A stretch of DNA of 64,000 nucleotides from Casuarius casuarius (Eukaryota; Chordata; Aves; Casuariiformes; Casuariidae). This document shows, in pieces, positions 49,568 to 61,215 of this stretch. The stretch lies in the NCBI GenBank assembly GCA_003342895.1, contig PTFA01000011.1, positions 6,907,081 through 6,971,080 of the forward strand, given 5' to 3'. The position numbers were made by a program, and so were the translations under genes. Within the stretch, counting starts at the first letter, position 1, and every line of letters begins with the position of its first letter. The notes beneath the pieces were generated by a model that had not been told where the DNA came from, did not search any database, and was given only the letters and a program-made list of their open reading frames with translations.

Positions 49568-51480
49568 TGCCCCAAATACCCTTGGGTGGTTTGCGTAATT
49601 TGTGTGAAAGGAATTCAGATTTACAAGGAAAATTGATATCATTACATTCTCATTACACTAATCCTTTTTTCTTTTTTTTTAAATGGACGAATTAATTAAA
49701 TTTCCTCTGAACTGGAAACTTCAATTTCACCTGGCTCTGCAAGTAGCTCAGCATCTTGTTTCATCAAACACTTCTTAAATTCTCATCCATGGAGTTCTGA
49801 GGATAAAGATGATTTTTCCAAAAGCCTGCCCTCCCAGAAATGAGAAGTTACTGTTCCAGTACAGACTGCATGACAGTAAGCACTACTAGCTGATTCTGTC
49901 TCGAGTGAAATCCTAGAAGGCGGTATCTTTATTTCATTGTATCAGAATGAGTTCAGTTTAGCCTTTCCCACTATCAAATATGCTCAAAGTCCTAAATCAA
50001 TGAAAATGTATGTTCCTTACAAATAATGTCCAAATCAGAAGCATGATTAAGGCTGATGTAATCTGTGTAGATGTTATATTCCCACTGTGGCTTATTTCCA
50101 GGCTTAGTCTTCAGGAGCACTTTTTTCCTTTATTTTTTTGCCCTGTACTATGGTACAATGTTTCTAACTGTTGATAAAATGAATACATGAGAGAAAAAAA
50201 TAAAAAATAGAGAAAATAGAGGAAAATACAAAACCAAGGTTTTGTGTTGATAGTAAATCAGTGAACTTGGATGATCTTTACAAGATGGGTTTTTACCATA
50301 TAATAACAATATTTTTACTGCATATTTTAGGGGATTTGATTGTTCCATAGAGGGGCTGAAGAAACTGTGCAAATATCACCAGTAGTTCTTGAATTTCAAA
50401 TAGCGAATCTCAGGTGACACGGAATTTTTATTGATCAGAGCACTTTTTCAACAGTGAGACCAGAGGGAGAATATTCACTCTTTTCAAATGAAACCCATCT
50501 TGATACAGAAGATTAAGTACAAGGTCTCTAGTAAACTAATGTCTCCTAAGAATTCTTTCTGGAGATGCATGGTTATTTCTTAATCATAATTATTTTGTTC
50601 ATGGTTTCTAAAGAAATTGGCACAGCTTTTCAGAAGACAGAATGTTCACCTAGTTTCTAAGCTTGGGACCAGTGTTTATTTTTGCTATCTCAATTTGATT
50701 TGATAGTACTGAGAAGCTGTCACCATCTGCTTCTATCTTATGAGATTTGTCTCACCATGTGAAAAATAATGGATGTGACCAGAATGTTCAGGTTAGAGAA
50801 AAAATTTCAGCTGTATATGTTGCTCTGAGTTAAATGAAGAAGGAGCAGAAAAAGGAGCTTCTTAATAAAAGAAACACTGATGAACACTGAAAAACATTTT
50901 TCCCTATTAAAAATGGAGGCTAATAAAAGTGTGTTTGAAAGAAGAAAGATATTTCTGACCAAAGCACTTTTAGAACTTAGAGCAGGAATTTGAGGTTGTC
51001 AGAAAGCAAAGTCTTTCTAACTTTTGAAGGTTTTGGGGGGAATATATTTTCTGTGACAACTCTGTTTTTTACAGTTTTACTAAATTTTATTGAGTAAGGA
51101 GAAAACTGTTTCAAGAGCTGTTGTGGCTTGTAGCTATTTTCATATGAGAGAGAACTACAAAGAGAAGCTTTTTAAAGCAATTTTATATATAAAGTATACT
51201 GGTATACTGCATACTAGGGCTGAAAGGAGCAAAAAGATTAAAACCATTTCTGCAACAGGAGATTGAACTCCTAAACTGCCTTCTCTTTTTCATTTCCCAG
51301 ATTCTTGGGGCTAAATTTGTGAACATGGACCCTCAAAAATGTTGCTTAAAACAGTAAGGTCAAATCTCCTTGTCAATTCTTCCAGTCTGCAGGCATTGCA
51401 TGCTTATGCCTGTGTGGCCACTGCAATGGCATGAACAGGAACTGACCTTTTCCAGCTTCTCTGTCAAAAAGAGAAAGATG

Positions 51481-51513
51481 CTTTCTTTTCTTTCTTTCTT
51501 TCTTTCTTTTTTT
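51481..51513 (+). repeat. (CTTT)n microsatellite
   Basis: About 33 bases of CTTT units ending in T7. Confidence 0.9.
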
Positions 51514-53850
51514 GCCTTTTCATTCATCAGTTGAAGATAGATAGAAATCAGGGCCAGGTGGCATTGCCATCTTCTGTGGTCCCTGCTCATGTACATAAAA
51601 AAGATCTGAGCAGGTTACCTACATAGGGCAGCACAGTGAACCCACCTATTCAGGATCAAAAAATAGTATAGCTGCCTTCTCCAGTTTCTTAGTCACCTTT
51701 GGAGATTGAGAAGTTAAGAGTCTTGGGTTCTTTGTTTGTCAGTCAAGTTTGTCTGCCTGTCCCATTGTAATGTTTTGGTTTTTAAGGTCTTTTACTAGGC
51801 TGTAAGGAAAAGAGAGAGGACTCAAATCTTGTCATTTAGTTTTCGACAGTATGAAAAGAGGTAGTCTATCCAGATTTCTGCTGGAGCTCAATTTTAGGGT
51901 GGTTGAACAAGCCTGATGAATACAGAATAAAATCTAAAACTTTGAAGAATAATTTCATAGGTCCACTTGACTCTGCTTGGCAATGTTCTCTGAATACTTG
52001 ATTTTTTTTAATGGAGATGAATTTGATTGTGGAGATCAGTAGCACAGGAAATTCAGAATTATTTCGTTTTGGATTTTTTCTGTGACTGCATGACATTGTT
52101 TTCCACAATAGTAAAAAAGGATATAACTGCATTGTATTTGGATTGAAGAAAAAAGTTTAAATAGCACAAAGACATCTGATACCTAATTTAATGTTTCAAA
52201 AAGAAATCTATACTAAATAAATATAAAAAGAGTAAAATATTAAATAAATATAGAAGTGTATGGATATAAAAACAGAAATATATATAAATGCAGAAAAAGA
52301 AAATTTTACTATGGTAGTTGATTCATAGCCAGGATTGGTCAAATGGCTTGAAGCTCTGCCTTTGATTCTCTCTCTAGTGTGGCATTTGCAAGTGGAAAGG
52401 AAAAGCAGATTGCAAATTTTTCTGCTAGCACCGGCACCTGAAAAATCAGCTAAGACAAGGAGCAGTAGCATCTCTGTCCTCTTCACATTTCCTCCTGTCA
52501 GCTTCCTTTCTCCCCAGCAATTTAATAGCAGATGAGTAAAGAACATAAGGACAGCCACTTTTATATTGTGATGAGCCTGTCCAAGCCGCTTAAATTAGCT
52601 TTGAGTAGTACTGTGCCAGGACTGAGGGAGAAGGCAGCAATAACAGAGGCAGGGAAGAATCAGTTGTTCACTTGTCATCACCTTTTCTTATCTCCCTGGC
52701 CAAAGAGTTGTCATTTCCTTGGATATATTGAAGATAGACTGGATAAAAGGCATCTGGTTTAATTTGGCTGTGCTTCATTAATCGAGCTCTTCTGAGATCT
52801 GTTCAGGAATAACTTGTGTTTTCCTTCCTAATCTTTTCTACCTGTTGGAAGGTGACTAGCACTGCCTAGTCCAGCTTCCTCCTTAGTTGCCATTCCTGTC
52901 TTGTTTAAGGAACTTAAATACTTTTAGAGAAGGAAATGTCTTTGCTCGTTGTGCAAAAATTAGGAGCTTAAGACCTGTGCCAAACTTGGTTATGTTTTCT
53001 TCTGAGCATTTTTCAAATTGCAGTTCATCAGGCTGGGAGAAGTAAAAACATGAACCCTACAGTGCTCCCTGTATCTTTACTGTAGGAAAAAGGAGAGGAA
53101 ATATCCCCAATTCTGTTTAGTGTTTAGGAAGAGAAAAAATCCTGCCTACTCCTTTAGTCCTTGCCTTTAGAGAAATGATATTCATGAATTCAAAAACCCA
53201 CATATAAATCTTCCGATTTGTTCATGTCCAGATTATCCCTTCAAGCTTTATTTTCTTGGTCTGCAGTCATGTTTTTGCTCTGTTCGTCAGAGCCAATATT
53301 ATGTTTTATATGTGTATAATATGTATTGTTTTAAACAGGGGACCTTGGTTATTATAATAATATTAATCAGTCTAATGTCTTTCTCTTTTTGCCCATAAAT
53401 TTTTCCCTCTTGTTTGGAATAGAATGTTTCCCTGGCACATCTCTACTTCAATTTGTTGCCATCTTTTGTTTCTTTACATTAATATTCTGTTTGCAACAAT
53501 CAGCATAACTCAGTCTAACTAAACGTTGAGGCCTGAAAAAAATTGTTGTCTATCTTCTGTTTCTGAATGTACAAATCACAGTGAATAATATAACTTCAGC
53601 TCCAACATGGAAGTATTATTTCAAAGTGAGTGACAATAATGATCTTTAAATTACATGACCCAATTCTCTGCTGACTTTTATGTTTTCCTGTAAATCAGGA
53701 GTGCATTTTTGAAGGCTATGAAGTTGCAATGACCTTTAATTAAGCAGATGACTGCAGGATCATTTTGTGCATTTAATATCTTCAGACAGAAAGAAGATAC
53801 AGATCCCCTTGATTATAGGCTCTATTTAGTTTACTTCAGCAGCTGGGGGA

Positions 53851-54110
53851 AGCAAGGCAGGTGACCAGATACAGATTTTGAGGTGTTGCAGCAAGCTGTC
53901 CACCTCCTCGGCCCCCTGGCAGCAAACATCTCCTGCCTTTTAACCACACAAAGCAGCATCCTGTCCTCCTCGCCTTCTCCGTGCAGGCGGCCACCTCCGG
54001 CAAGGAGTGAGGCACTCTCAGCCAGCAGGAGAAGGCAGCGTAACTCCTGGCAGCATGGGGGCCTCCAACAGCACCTTCCTCTCTTCTCTGCGAAGAAGTT
54101 TCAGGTTAGA
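53851..54110 (+). other. GC/CpG-richer patch with a possible first coding exon
   Basis: The patch has several CpGs in AT-rich surroundings. At 54055 an ATG opens 16 codons beginning MGASNSTFLSSLRRSF and running into a donor-like CAG|GTTAGA at 54105. The start MGASNS fits the N-myristoylation pattern (G at 2, S at 6). The context is weak to fair (C at -3, G at +4). No TATA box or recognised gene is seen. A competing 94-codon frame at 53883-54167 lacks an ATG start. It may be a short first exon, a non-coding exon or simply an enhancer. Confidence 0.2.
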
Positions 54111-57100
54111 AACATCTGTTTGGTGGTGTGGAGTTTGTGTGGGCATGATGTTTTATTGCAAATGTAACATTTTTCGCGTTTAAAATCTCCTCCTGACCCT
54201 CTCTCCCAACGAAACAAGCCAGCATTAGATCAGTTATAAAGCCAAGTACTGAAGCTGGGAAATGTACCCATAGCCTTCAACCATTTTATGTGTTCAGCTC
54301 TGAGCCTCTGACATTATTATTTTTTATTGTTATTATTTTACTTCACGTTTACTATCTCTTTGCCTGGTTGCTTTTCTTCGTGTAAGTGTTAATTTTTTAG
54401 GTATTATTCATATCATTCCAGCAGTAGTGGGAATTGGTTGCTCACAGTGGGTGGAATCTTCTGAGATTATAGTAATGGACATCTCTACAGAGCAGACGTG
54501 ACTTGTATTCTTTTAAAGGCTTTGGTCAGCTTTGGAGCTTTGGGTAGGATTTTGTGTGCGGGAGGGAATGCACAGTGCTGGCACAACCCATTTGCTTTCC
54601 TCTTTCCCTTCTCACCACCCCCACACATACAGTGGTCTCTTTGGCCAAATTTAGTTTCCTTAGTCCAAAGAATGGGTTAGAGTCCATTGAACACTAGAGT
54701 GTTTCAAAGAAATGATTACCAAACTTCTTAACATAGGTCAGGTCCTCACTTGCTCTTGAGAGAACAAAAAAAAAAAACCAAAAAACATTTTTTTTTTAAG
54801 TTAGCCTTGGTTCCACATGTAGCATTCGCATGTCGGATGGTTACTTATGGTAAATTTGTATGTAACATAAAATTTGGTGTTATAACGGAAATATAGGGCA
54901 ATTGATTTTAAAATTGTACTACAAGCCTGCTTATAACTTGCAAGACTGTTGCCTTTGACAGAAGAATGCAAATAAAAATGCCTGCAATATTAAGGCTTAT
55001 GTGCACATTTGAATAGTGAGTGGAGCACTGGAGAAGGAGAGGTTTTATGAGAAGTAGGCTCAGATGATAACATAGCATTTGTGTAATATTGGTAACATTT
55101 TATAGATAGGGAGAATAACTCAGTTAAAGTGCTAAAACGTAGAAATGTTTAGCAGTCCTTCTCATATAGAACACTATTTTCCAAAAGGTGACTTACCTTC
55201 AAAAAAAAAAAAAAAAGTTGCACAGCCCATTATGTGTCTTGATATTCATCACAAAATAAATGTTATGACAAATTAATTTGATGAAAAGATACCGTGAAAA
55301 ATATCACAGCATAAATGGAAAGTGTTATGACTAATGGTGTTCATGAATGAAAAATTGTTCTCCTTAGTTTAGTCAGAGGTAGTTTGTATCTTAAATTTTG
55401 GTGTAATCTATACCTGACTTAAATAAGTTGTATCATCTAAACCGTTAGATGACTAACAGAGTGTGGTAGATGCATTAACAAAGGACTGAGGGAGAAAAAA
55501 ATCCTCTTGTATTGCTGAATAGCATAATTCTTGCAGTTTGGTACTGGGCCTCTGCAGGAGGGAATGTGAATCTTACAGTGAATGCTTTTGTCTTTCAATC
55601 CAGTTCTTTAATTCTTGGTAAGTGAGAGAAACACAAGTAGTTACTGCTTTCTTCAAGTTTGAGCCTACCATCCCATTGCAGTAATGGGGAATGGGGGGAC
55701 TTGGGAGGACAGGACCACATGAGTTGTGTAAGCATGTTTTTTTTGGAACGAACCTTTTTTCCTTTCTAATCCCAATGGCCATAAACATGATTTTTATTAA
55801 TTAGGAGCCTGGTGTTTGCAGCCTCCATCAGTGCGGAACATATTTGGTGACTTTAAAAAATGCTATAATCTGTACAGCATGGACTATTAAATGCATTAAT
55901 TTTCCTTATTGTTATTTTATCTTTTCTTATCTTTATTGCATTTGTTTTAAGCCATCGGATAACTTAGAGCAGTGATTTCCATTTACTTCCTTGTTTATGT
56001 CAAGGATGCCTCTGCCATTCGACTGTATTTTCTGGACCCCCTCTTTTTTCTTTTCTGCTGTGAGGCATTCTTCCCCCGATGTACTCCTTATCCCCAAACC
56101 TTGGCTTTTTCAACTGAAGGGACATGTNCTAGTAACTGTGGGATTTTTGCTGCTGCTGCTGTCTTGTGAATCCATTTCTCTTCCCTTCTAGAACCTGACG
56201 TTCCTTCCCTTTCTTCCTGGGGTAAAACAAACTGCAACGATATTAACCCTGTCAGATGCTTTCCCCAACCCCAAATTGCCTTCATGACCTCTGAAATAGA
56301 GATTTCTGGTTCAAGGGACAAAGCTAAGAATGTGGGGCATACACAGCCGAATATTTAACATGGGACCTCAAACATTGATTTAAGTGTAAATTTAAGTATA
56401 ACCTCCACTGAGTCTTCCTTACACACACCTCTGAATCTTTACTATTCCTTGTGAAATTATATGCCCACTAATTTTGTGATATTTTTGACAAATGCAAAAT
56501 ACCTCCTACGTCAGACCAGTATTTCTATGCCATCCTTACAAAAATAATCTCCCAAAACTCTTTATAGCAGGAGTGTTTTGGTGCACGAACCCATCTTTCA
56601 AACGTTCACAAAGTACTAATATAACATTTCAACAATATTAAAACCTTTTCAAGTTTACTTGCCAACTTGTGCCCTATTTGCCACTAAAATGTGCCTTCCT
56701 TCCTCATTATCTGCTGCTTTTACTGATCATTTCCCATTCGTTTAATAATATATGCCAAGTGCCTTCTAAACATGTTTTATCCTTAGACGATCTCATCATC
56801 ATTATCTTGTATGGTGGCAGTGCCAACCTCAAAAGAAATGAACAACATAAGGGACCCGAAAGTCCAGGTGGCGGGTCACCTTATAAAATCTCCAAATGTG
56901 AGTGGTAAGGCCTATCTAAAACACAGATGAATTTTAAAAAACTAACAGAAATGGAAAGCAGCTGAAGAATCGTTTAGAGAATCCTGATCAACCCAGGAGC
57001 ATTTTAAACAATATCTATTATCTGTGAATTGAAGAATCTGAAATATGTTACCATAGTGATGATGCTGAAAAAGGATCAGTTTCTGAAATACTAATTGAAA

Positions 57101-58225
57101 AATAATGAATCCTATAGTTGTGTAATAATTCTGTATTACACCAGTCAGGAGGGAATGGCTAGTTTTGATCACAGAGATGAAAAGGTATAACTATATAAGT
57201 AAAAGAAAGAAGTGTTTGTGTTTGCAAGCTTTATGATGTAAGTCAACTTCATTTTTGTGAATATAAAATTTCGTCATTTTTATTGGGGAGCAATCTAGAT
57301 AATATAGCAACAACAATAAACCCTTTTCTATGAGATCTGTTAAAAAAAAAGTTTTTAAATTATTACATGTCTTTATTTCAGGCTCCACAGAAGATCTAAA
57401 ATGATGGGATAACTTATATTTAAACTGAAATTTAGTGTATGTTACTTAACCTCTGCTTCTTGTATTTTAATTAGCTTTTACCAAAAGCTAAAATGATCTT
57501 CCCAAAATAGCTTCCGAGACCAGTTTGTGAAAAATGTTCAAGGTGTATTTGAAAGAAAAGATATTTTTAACATCCNCGGAACAGTCCAGAGGATTAGTAT
57601 TAAAGGTATGCTATAATAAAAAAAAACAATAATTGAAGATAGCAGAAGATAATAGGCTAATAGAAATTAGTTATAATTTCAATGGTTTAAAACTTTAAAA
57701 AAAAGCTGTATGCTTTTAGTATCGCACTTCTGGGCCTGAGAGCTAAGCATATATTTAAAGACTGGATAACTGTCATAAATACTGATGCAGTTTGCAATCT
57801 GGATAAGAGATTTATTTTTTTCCCTACATGTCTTATTTCTGTCTAGTGTATGTGATACAAAAACCTTACCCTAATTTTTCATTCCAAAGTTTAAAGCGGA
57901 GTTTGGGGTTTTTTTCGATGTTTTTGTTCTTTGTGAAAACTGCAACTTTTTCTTGAGGTTTTTCAGTTTTGCTAAACATATAGTAGCCTGCAATTATTTT
58001 GGAAAAATCAAGATATTCGCTATGGTAATAATGGCAATGAACAAAGTTCAATGTTATTTCCAAAATGGACGGATGTATGTAAATTTCAAATACTGCCTAC
58101 AGTGTGAGTATGTGCACTCTCAGAATTTTATTAATAAAGACCAGCAACATCTGAGCAGCAAGATAAACCCTAGTACTCAGAAGATGTAGTACGTACCTTA
58201 GATGGCTCAAGATAGAACAAGCATT
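54111..58225. other. AT-rich non-coding DNA
   Basis: No gene is supported. A12 (54766-54777) and T10 (54788-54797) face each other as a weak inverted repeat. A16 lies at 55201-55216. A short CTG run lies near 56149-56160. N bases at 56128 and 57576. The minus frame at 57866-58063 contains the letters YLDFSK but is rejected as an RT (see rejected list). Confidence 0.5.
55201..55216 (+). repeat. poly(A) run of 16
   Basis: Uninterrupted A homopolymer. Confidence 0.9.
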
Positions 58226-58430
58226 TAGCACTTAAACAGTGCTTTACAACTTTAAAGTGCTTTAATAATAGCCACAGCACCAATATGCAGTAGGTTTCTG
58301 TTTACAGCCTTGACTACCAGCCTACCTTACTGAGGTGGTATCAAGACATCTGCCTGGGAATATCACATTACTGATTAAATAATTTGTTTGTCACATTTGG
58401 GAGATGAAGAAATAGCATTTAGGAGGAAAC
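58221..58430 (+). mobile_element. possible ancient MIR-type SINE fragment
   Basis: AGTGCTTTACAACTTTAAAG followed by TGCTTT resembles the antisense MIR/MIR3 segment with two nearby GCTTT-type blocks (consensus close to CTTTACAATTTACAAAGCGC). Further on, GCAGTAGGT is placed like the family's GAGGTAGGT. The bases CATTTGGGAGATGAAGAAATAG at about 58394-58415 are placed like its CATTTTACAGATGAGGAAACTG. The order of the three blocks is right, but identity is low. MIR copies are known to be sparse in birds. A chance resemblance cannot be excluded without a profile search. Confidence 0.3.
58227..58261 (+). repeat. short imperfect hairpin of AGCACTT / AAGTGCT
   Basis: AGCACTTAAA at the left and TTTAAAGTGCT at the right pair with one bulge. 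A smaller GCACT/AGTGC stem sits inside. This is too weak to call a microRNA precursor. Confidence 0.4.
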
Positions 58431-58999
58431 CGAAGTCATTTGTGTCAATAAACCATGCAATTCAGCATATTTACAGTTTTGTTTTAGAAATGTTTGTCTG
58501 TGATTCACATAAAGTTATTCATTACTGGGTATCAATAACTTGATTATGCAAAGTAACAATCTGTTTTCAAGCTTCCAAAGAGACCAAGTATATCAGCCGC
58601 ATCTAAACTCCTTCATGCTATGAGCTGTAAGTCAGAAGCTGTGAAAAATTGCTTTTCAAAACCCTGTTATCTCAAGAGATGTCAACATTTCCTGTGTTAC
58701 CCAAAAATTCAATATAGTCTCACTTCTATTATTGAAAATTATTTACATCAGACAGAGGAAAATCTTCTAACAAAGTAATGTTGTCATAAGCTTAAAAAAA
58801 AAAAAAATTCCTGTCTGCTAATTTTCTCAGCTGTGTTTCCTTGTCACTGTTGTCTTTTATGTCCCGATTGGTTTAGTACTTTTTCAACCAGCATGCCACA
58901 ATTTTGGCTGTCAACATGTTGAGCAGTATGCTACAAGTCCGAACCCACTGGCTTCAAACCAGTTTTAACCATGCCCTGCATCTGAGACGAAAGAGAGGA
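58431..58999. other. AT-rich non-coding DNA
   Basis: Nothing recognisable; A14 at 58794-58807. Confidence 0.6.
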
Positions 59000-59352
59000 T
59001 GAGCCATACACAAAGCACTCCTGTCCTCCTTATCTTAGGGTCTGGTTTACAGCGAGCAGCCAAAATAAATATGTTTAGATATGAATAACTCTCAGATAGC
59101 ACCAGAAAGATCTGTAGAAATGTGAAATGAAATGGAAGAGTTGATGGAGACGAGCACGTCGAAGGCTGTGAAAAAGCAGACTGGAAGCTCTCCCATGGAC
59201 AGCCAGTGTGACCCAAGCTGCTGCAGGATCCTGGAGAGCACACTCAGAGCTCTGCGCTGCAAAGCGCTCCTCCTTAGAGGGATTTGTCTTCTATGAAAGA
59301 GACTTAATTGCAGCCATCTTCAAACAAATTGAAAAATAACCAGAAGGTAAGT
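59000..59352 (+). other. GC-richer patch ending in a strong splice donor
   Basis: The segment ends at AGAAG|GTAAGTG (donor at 59347), one of the best donor matches in the window. Upstream the bases GCGCT-GCAA-AGCGC at 59254-59267 would form a 5-bp RNA hairpin with a GNRA tetraloop. No frame is open up to the donor; the 92-codon minus frame at 58965-59243 is not recognised. It could be the first exon of a non-coding transcript. No promoter motif is visible. Confidence 0.2.
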
Positions 59353-59505
59353 GAAAGATTCATTTAATAATCTCAGCGAGACAGAGCCCAGAGCATCTGA
59401 AGGCCTTTAACAAGTGCTAATGATTATACCTGCGAAAATATCTGGTTGTAGTTCAGAAATACTAATTCAGATGGGGGAGGGAGGATATGAGTTGACACCA
59501 ATTTA

Positions 59506-59537
59506 GTGTGTGTGTGTGCGTGCGTGTGTGTGTGTGT
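59506..59537 (+). repeat. (GT)n microsatellite with GC interruptions
   Basis: 32 bases of GT alternation interrupted by two GC steps (GTGCGTGCGTG). Confidence 0.9.
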
Positions 59538-60042
59538 AGAGGGGAACAGAAGTGAAACTTGCTAAATAAAGCACCCATTCTTAAAATACCTTACAGGCCC
59601 TAATGCTAGCTAACTCTTCAAGAAATGAGATACTTTGACTTCTGTGTATTTCCCAAGGAAGAAAGGTCGCTTTTCCAGCTTGTCCTCTACACAGTTGGCT
59701 TTACTGTCATATTCTAACACCTTCCTCAAGTTCCCTCTTTTCCTCCTAGTCTTAAAAAAAATACCTGAACAGTTGCAGATTTCTGGCATCTTAGGACGTT
59801 GGCTCAGATGAGATCTGAATCAAATTATACATGCTCCATAGTTTTCAGTATAATGTAAAATCGTATGTTCATCCATAAGACAGGAGCAAAGCAGTCCGAC
59901 TACACAAATCGATCGTCCTGGGGATTGGTTGTGGTGGGTATTTGGATTGTCCTGAGGCAGGGATCTTCCTTTTTTTGTTTGTTAGATTTTTTTTTTCTTA
60001 ATAACTATGTCACTCTCAAGATAGAATGAAGGCATAGACTTG

Positions 60043-60061
60043 ATTTATTTATTTATTTATT
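60043..60061 (+). repeat. (ATTT)n microsatellite
   Basis: Nearly five perfect ATTT units. Confidence 0.9.
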
Positions 60062-60251
60062 AACCTCTAATGAGGTTCCGGGGTTCAATCAGTCAGGTGG
60101 CTGCAGCAGCAGTCAGAGCTACTGTAGTTTCTTCACTGTCCGAGAAGGAAACCTGGAACAGAATGAAGGTGACCCATAATGCGCTGCAAGCTTTTGCTCT
60201 GTTTCCAGTAAACTATTACGCTGAGGTCTTTTTTCAGCATTACACTTCATC

Positions 60252-60449
60252 CTAGCTTTTCTGACTATTTGAATATCTGTATTTTACATTATTTTCCTCA
60301 AACATATTAGTTTGTATTTTTCCTATTTGAATCTCATTTTGTAATTTTCTGCCTGATTCTTTAATCTCACTTGGTCCCATTTGTATTATTCCTTTGTGCT
60401 CTCTAGTGTTCACCTCAAGTTCTAATTTATTCTCACCTGCATATTTCAT
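60252..60449 (-). pseudogene. remnant RT palm-domain frame of the CR1/L3-like LINE
   Basis: This 65-codon open frame is the longest intact piece of the decayed reverse transcriptase. The active-site pair of aspartates is lost (YAGE in place of FADD), so the protein would be inactive. The ATG at 60449 is an internal methionine of the original ORF2, not a true start. Survival of the frame is probably chance. Confidence 0.75.
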
Positions 60450-60562
60450 TAACGTATTTTTACTCCCACATCCACATTATTAATAAAGATGTTAACTGAA
60501 TGAACCTCCACAGAATGCTATTAAATATTCCCCCACACACTCCCAATTTAATACTTTGAACC

Positions 60563-60579
60563 TTTTTTTTTTTTTTTTT
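60563..60579 (+). repeat. poly(T) run of 17 inside the LINE fragment
   Basis: Interrupts the decayed RT sequence between the first catalytic block and the NIFIN block. It expanded or was inserted after the LINE copy arrived. Confidence 0.9.
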
Positions 60580-60790
60580 ACTGTTAGCTCTCAATCCACG
60601 TGACAGTGTTTTTCTCCAAGTCATTGGGAAATAATTTTCAGTGCAATTCCGCAAGGTATCATGTCAAGCACTTTACTAGACTCCACATATATCTATTGCA
60701 TTCCTTTTATCCACTCAGTAGGTGATTGTGTCAAAAAACAAATAGAATCTATTTTTAGGAAATAGTTGCTGTACTTCATTACTTGATGAC

Positions 60791-61010
60791 TGGGTTTGGG
60801 ATTGGGGAGAGAATGATCTGAATTATTTTTTATTACTTTTGCATTGTGATTTATAGAGCACTGTTTGCAGCTTTTCCCCAGATCATTTAAATTCCCGTGG
60901 CATGGGAATTCTGTTTCTGCTGCTTGTAGTGTTTAGCACTAAACCCTTGTTCTCGGGATAGAACAGCAGGGCAAAAGGCTCCTTCAGACTGACCCTTCTG
61001 CTGAACTATG
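60791..61010. other. non-coding DNA
   Basis: Nothing recognisable. It may contain further unrecognisable decay of the neighbouring LINE. Confidence 0.5.
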
Positions 61011-61215
61011 GCGAAGCTTACAGCAGATTGTGCTGTGCATGCTACAGCCACGTACGCTGTGATGAATCTCCCACAGACGGCCCCCTCACCTTTGTGCTAG
61101 CTGGAAAGCTCCCATCGCACTCTCACGTGGGAGAAGTGCCCCCAGCTCAACCTCCTGACTGCGGCGTGTGGGAAGGCAGCATGCCCCGCTGCTGTCGTGC
61201 TGTTCTGGTTTTGCT
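61011..61215. other. short CpG-rich patch with an E-box
   Basis: About nine CpGs fall within roughly 180 bases, which is unusual here. CACGTG at 61124-61129 lies within the near-palindrome CTCTCACGTGGGAG. The overlapping 69-codon frame (61028-61237) starts with a non-ATG codon and is not recognised. A regulatory element is possible. The patch is too short for a CpG island by usual length rules. Confidence 0.25.

Larger units (their letters stand above)
48061..53850. other. AT-rich non-coding DNA
   Basis: No gene is supported. It contains the (AC)21 array and a (CTTT)n run listed separately. A 53-nt acceptor-bounded open segment lies at 51301-51353 with only a weak donor. A gene-desert-like stretch at about 52300-52800 has few homopolymers and several TTAAT-type homeodomain cores. 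The longest frame (116 codons, minus, 52208-52558) shows no recognisable domain. Confidence 0.5.
59353..60239. other. non-coding DNA with two simple repeats
   Basis: A GT-rich array lies at 59506-59537 and an ATTT run at 60043-60061. A 61-codon ATG frame at 60070-60255 is alanine- and serine-rich near its start, is unrecognised, and runs into the LINE fragment that follows. Confidence 0.5.
60240..60790 (-). mobile_element. decayed CR1/L3-like LINE reverse-transcriptase fragment, antisense to the given strand
   Basis: Read on the minus strand, the RT blocks occur in the right order. First is YVESSKVLDMIP (60689 to 60654), matching the family block YLDFSKAFDTVP. Next is NIFINNVDVGV (60493 to 60461), matching the conserved NIFINDL block. 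Then a 65-codon ATG frame (60449 to 60252) begins MKYAGENKLELEVNTRE, matching KFADDTKL with the catalytic YADD/FADD turned into YAGE. That frame later contains NNVKYRYS, like the block after the catalytic motif. Stops and at least one 1-nt frameshift separate the blocks. A 17-base T run (60563-60579) has been inserted between block A and NIFIN. No 5' region or CR1 3' terminal repeat is seen. It is an old, inactive copy. Confidence 0.85.

Noticed and set aside
57866..58063. Minus-strand frame containing YLDFSK, the start of the LINE RT catalytic block
   Set aside because: Residues before and after the six letters do not follow the RT pattern (IIAGYY in place of AFDTV), and the nucleotides around it do not resemble CR1. 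Most likely chance.
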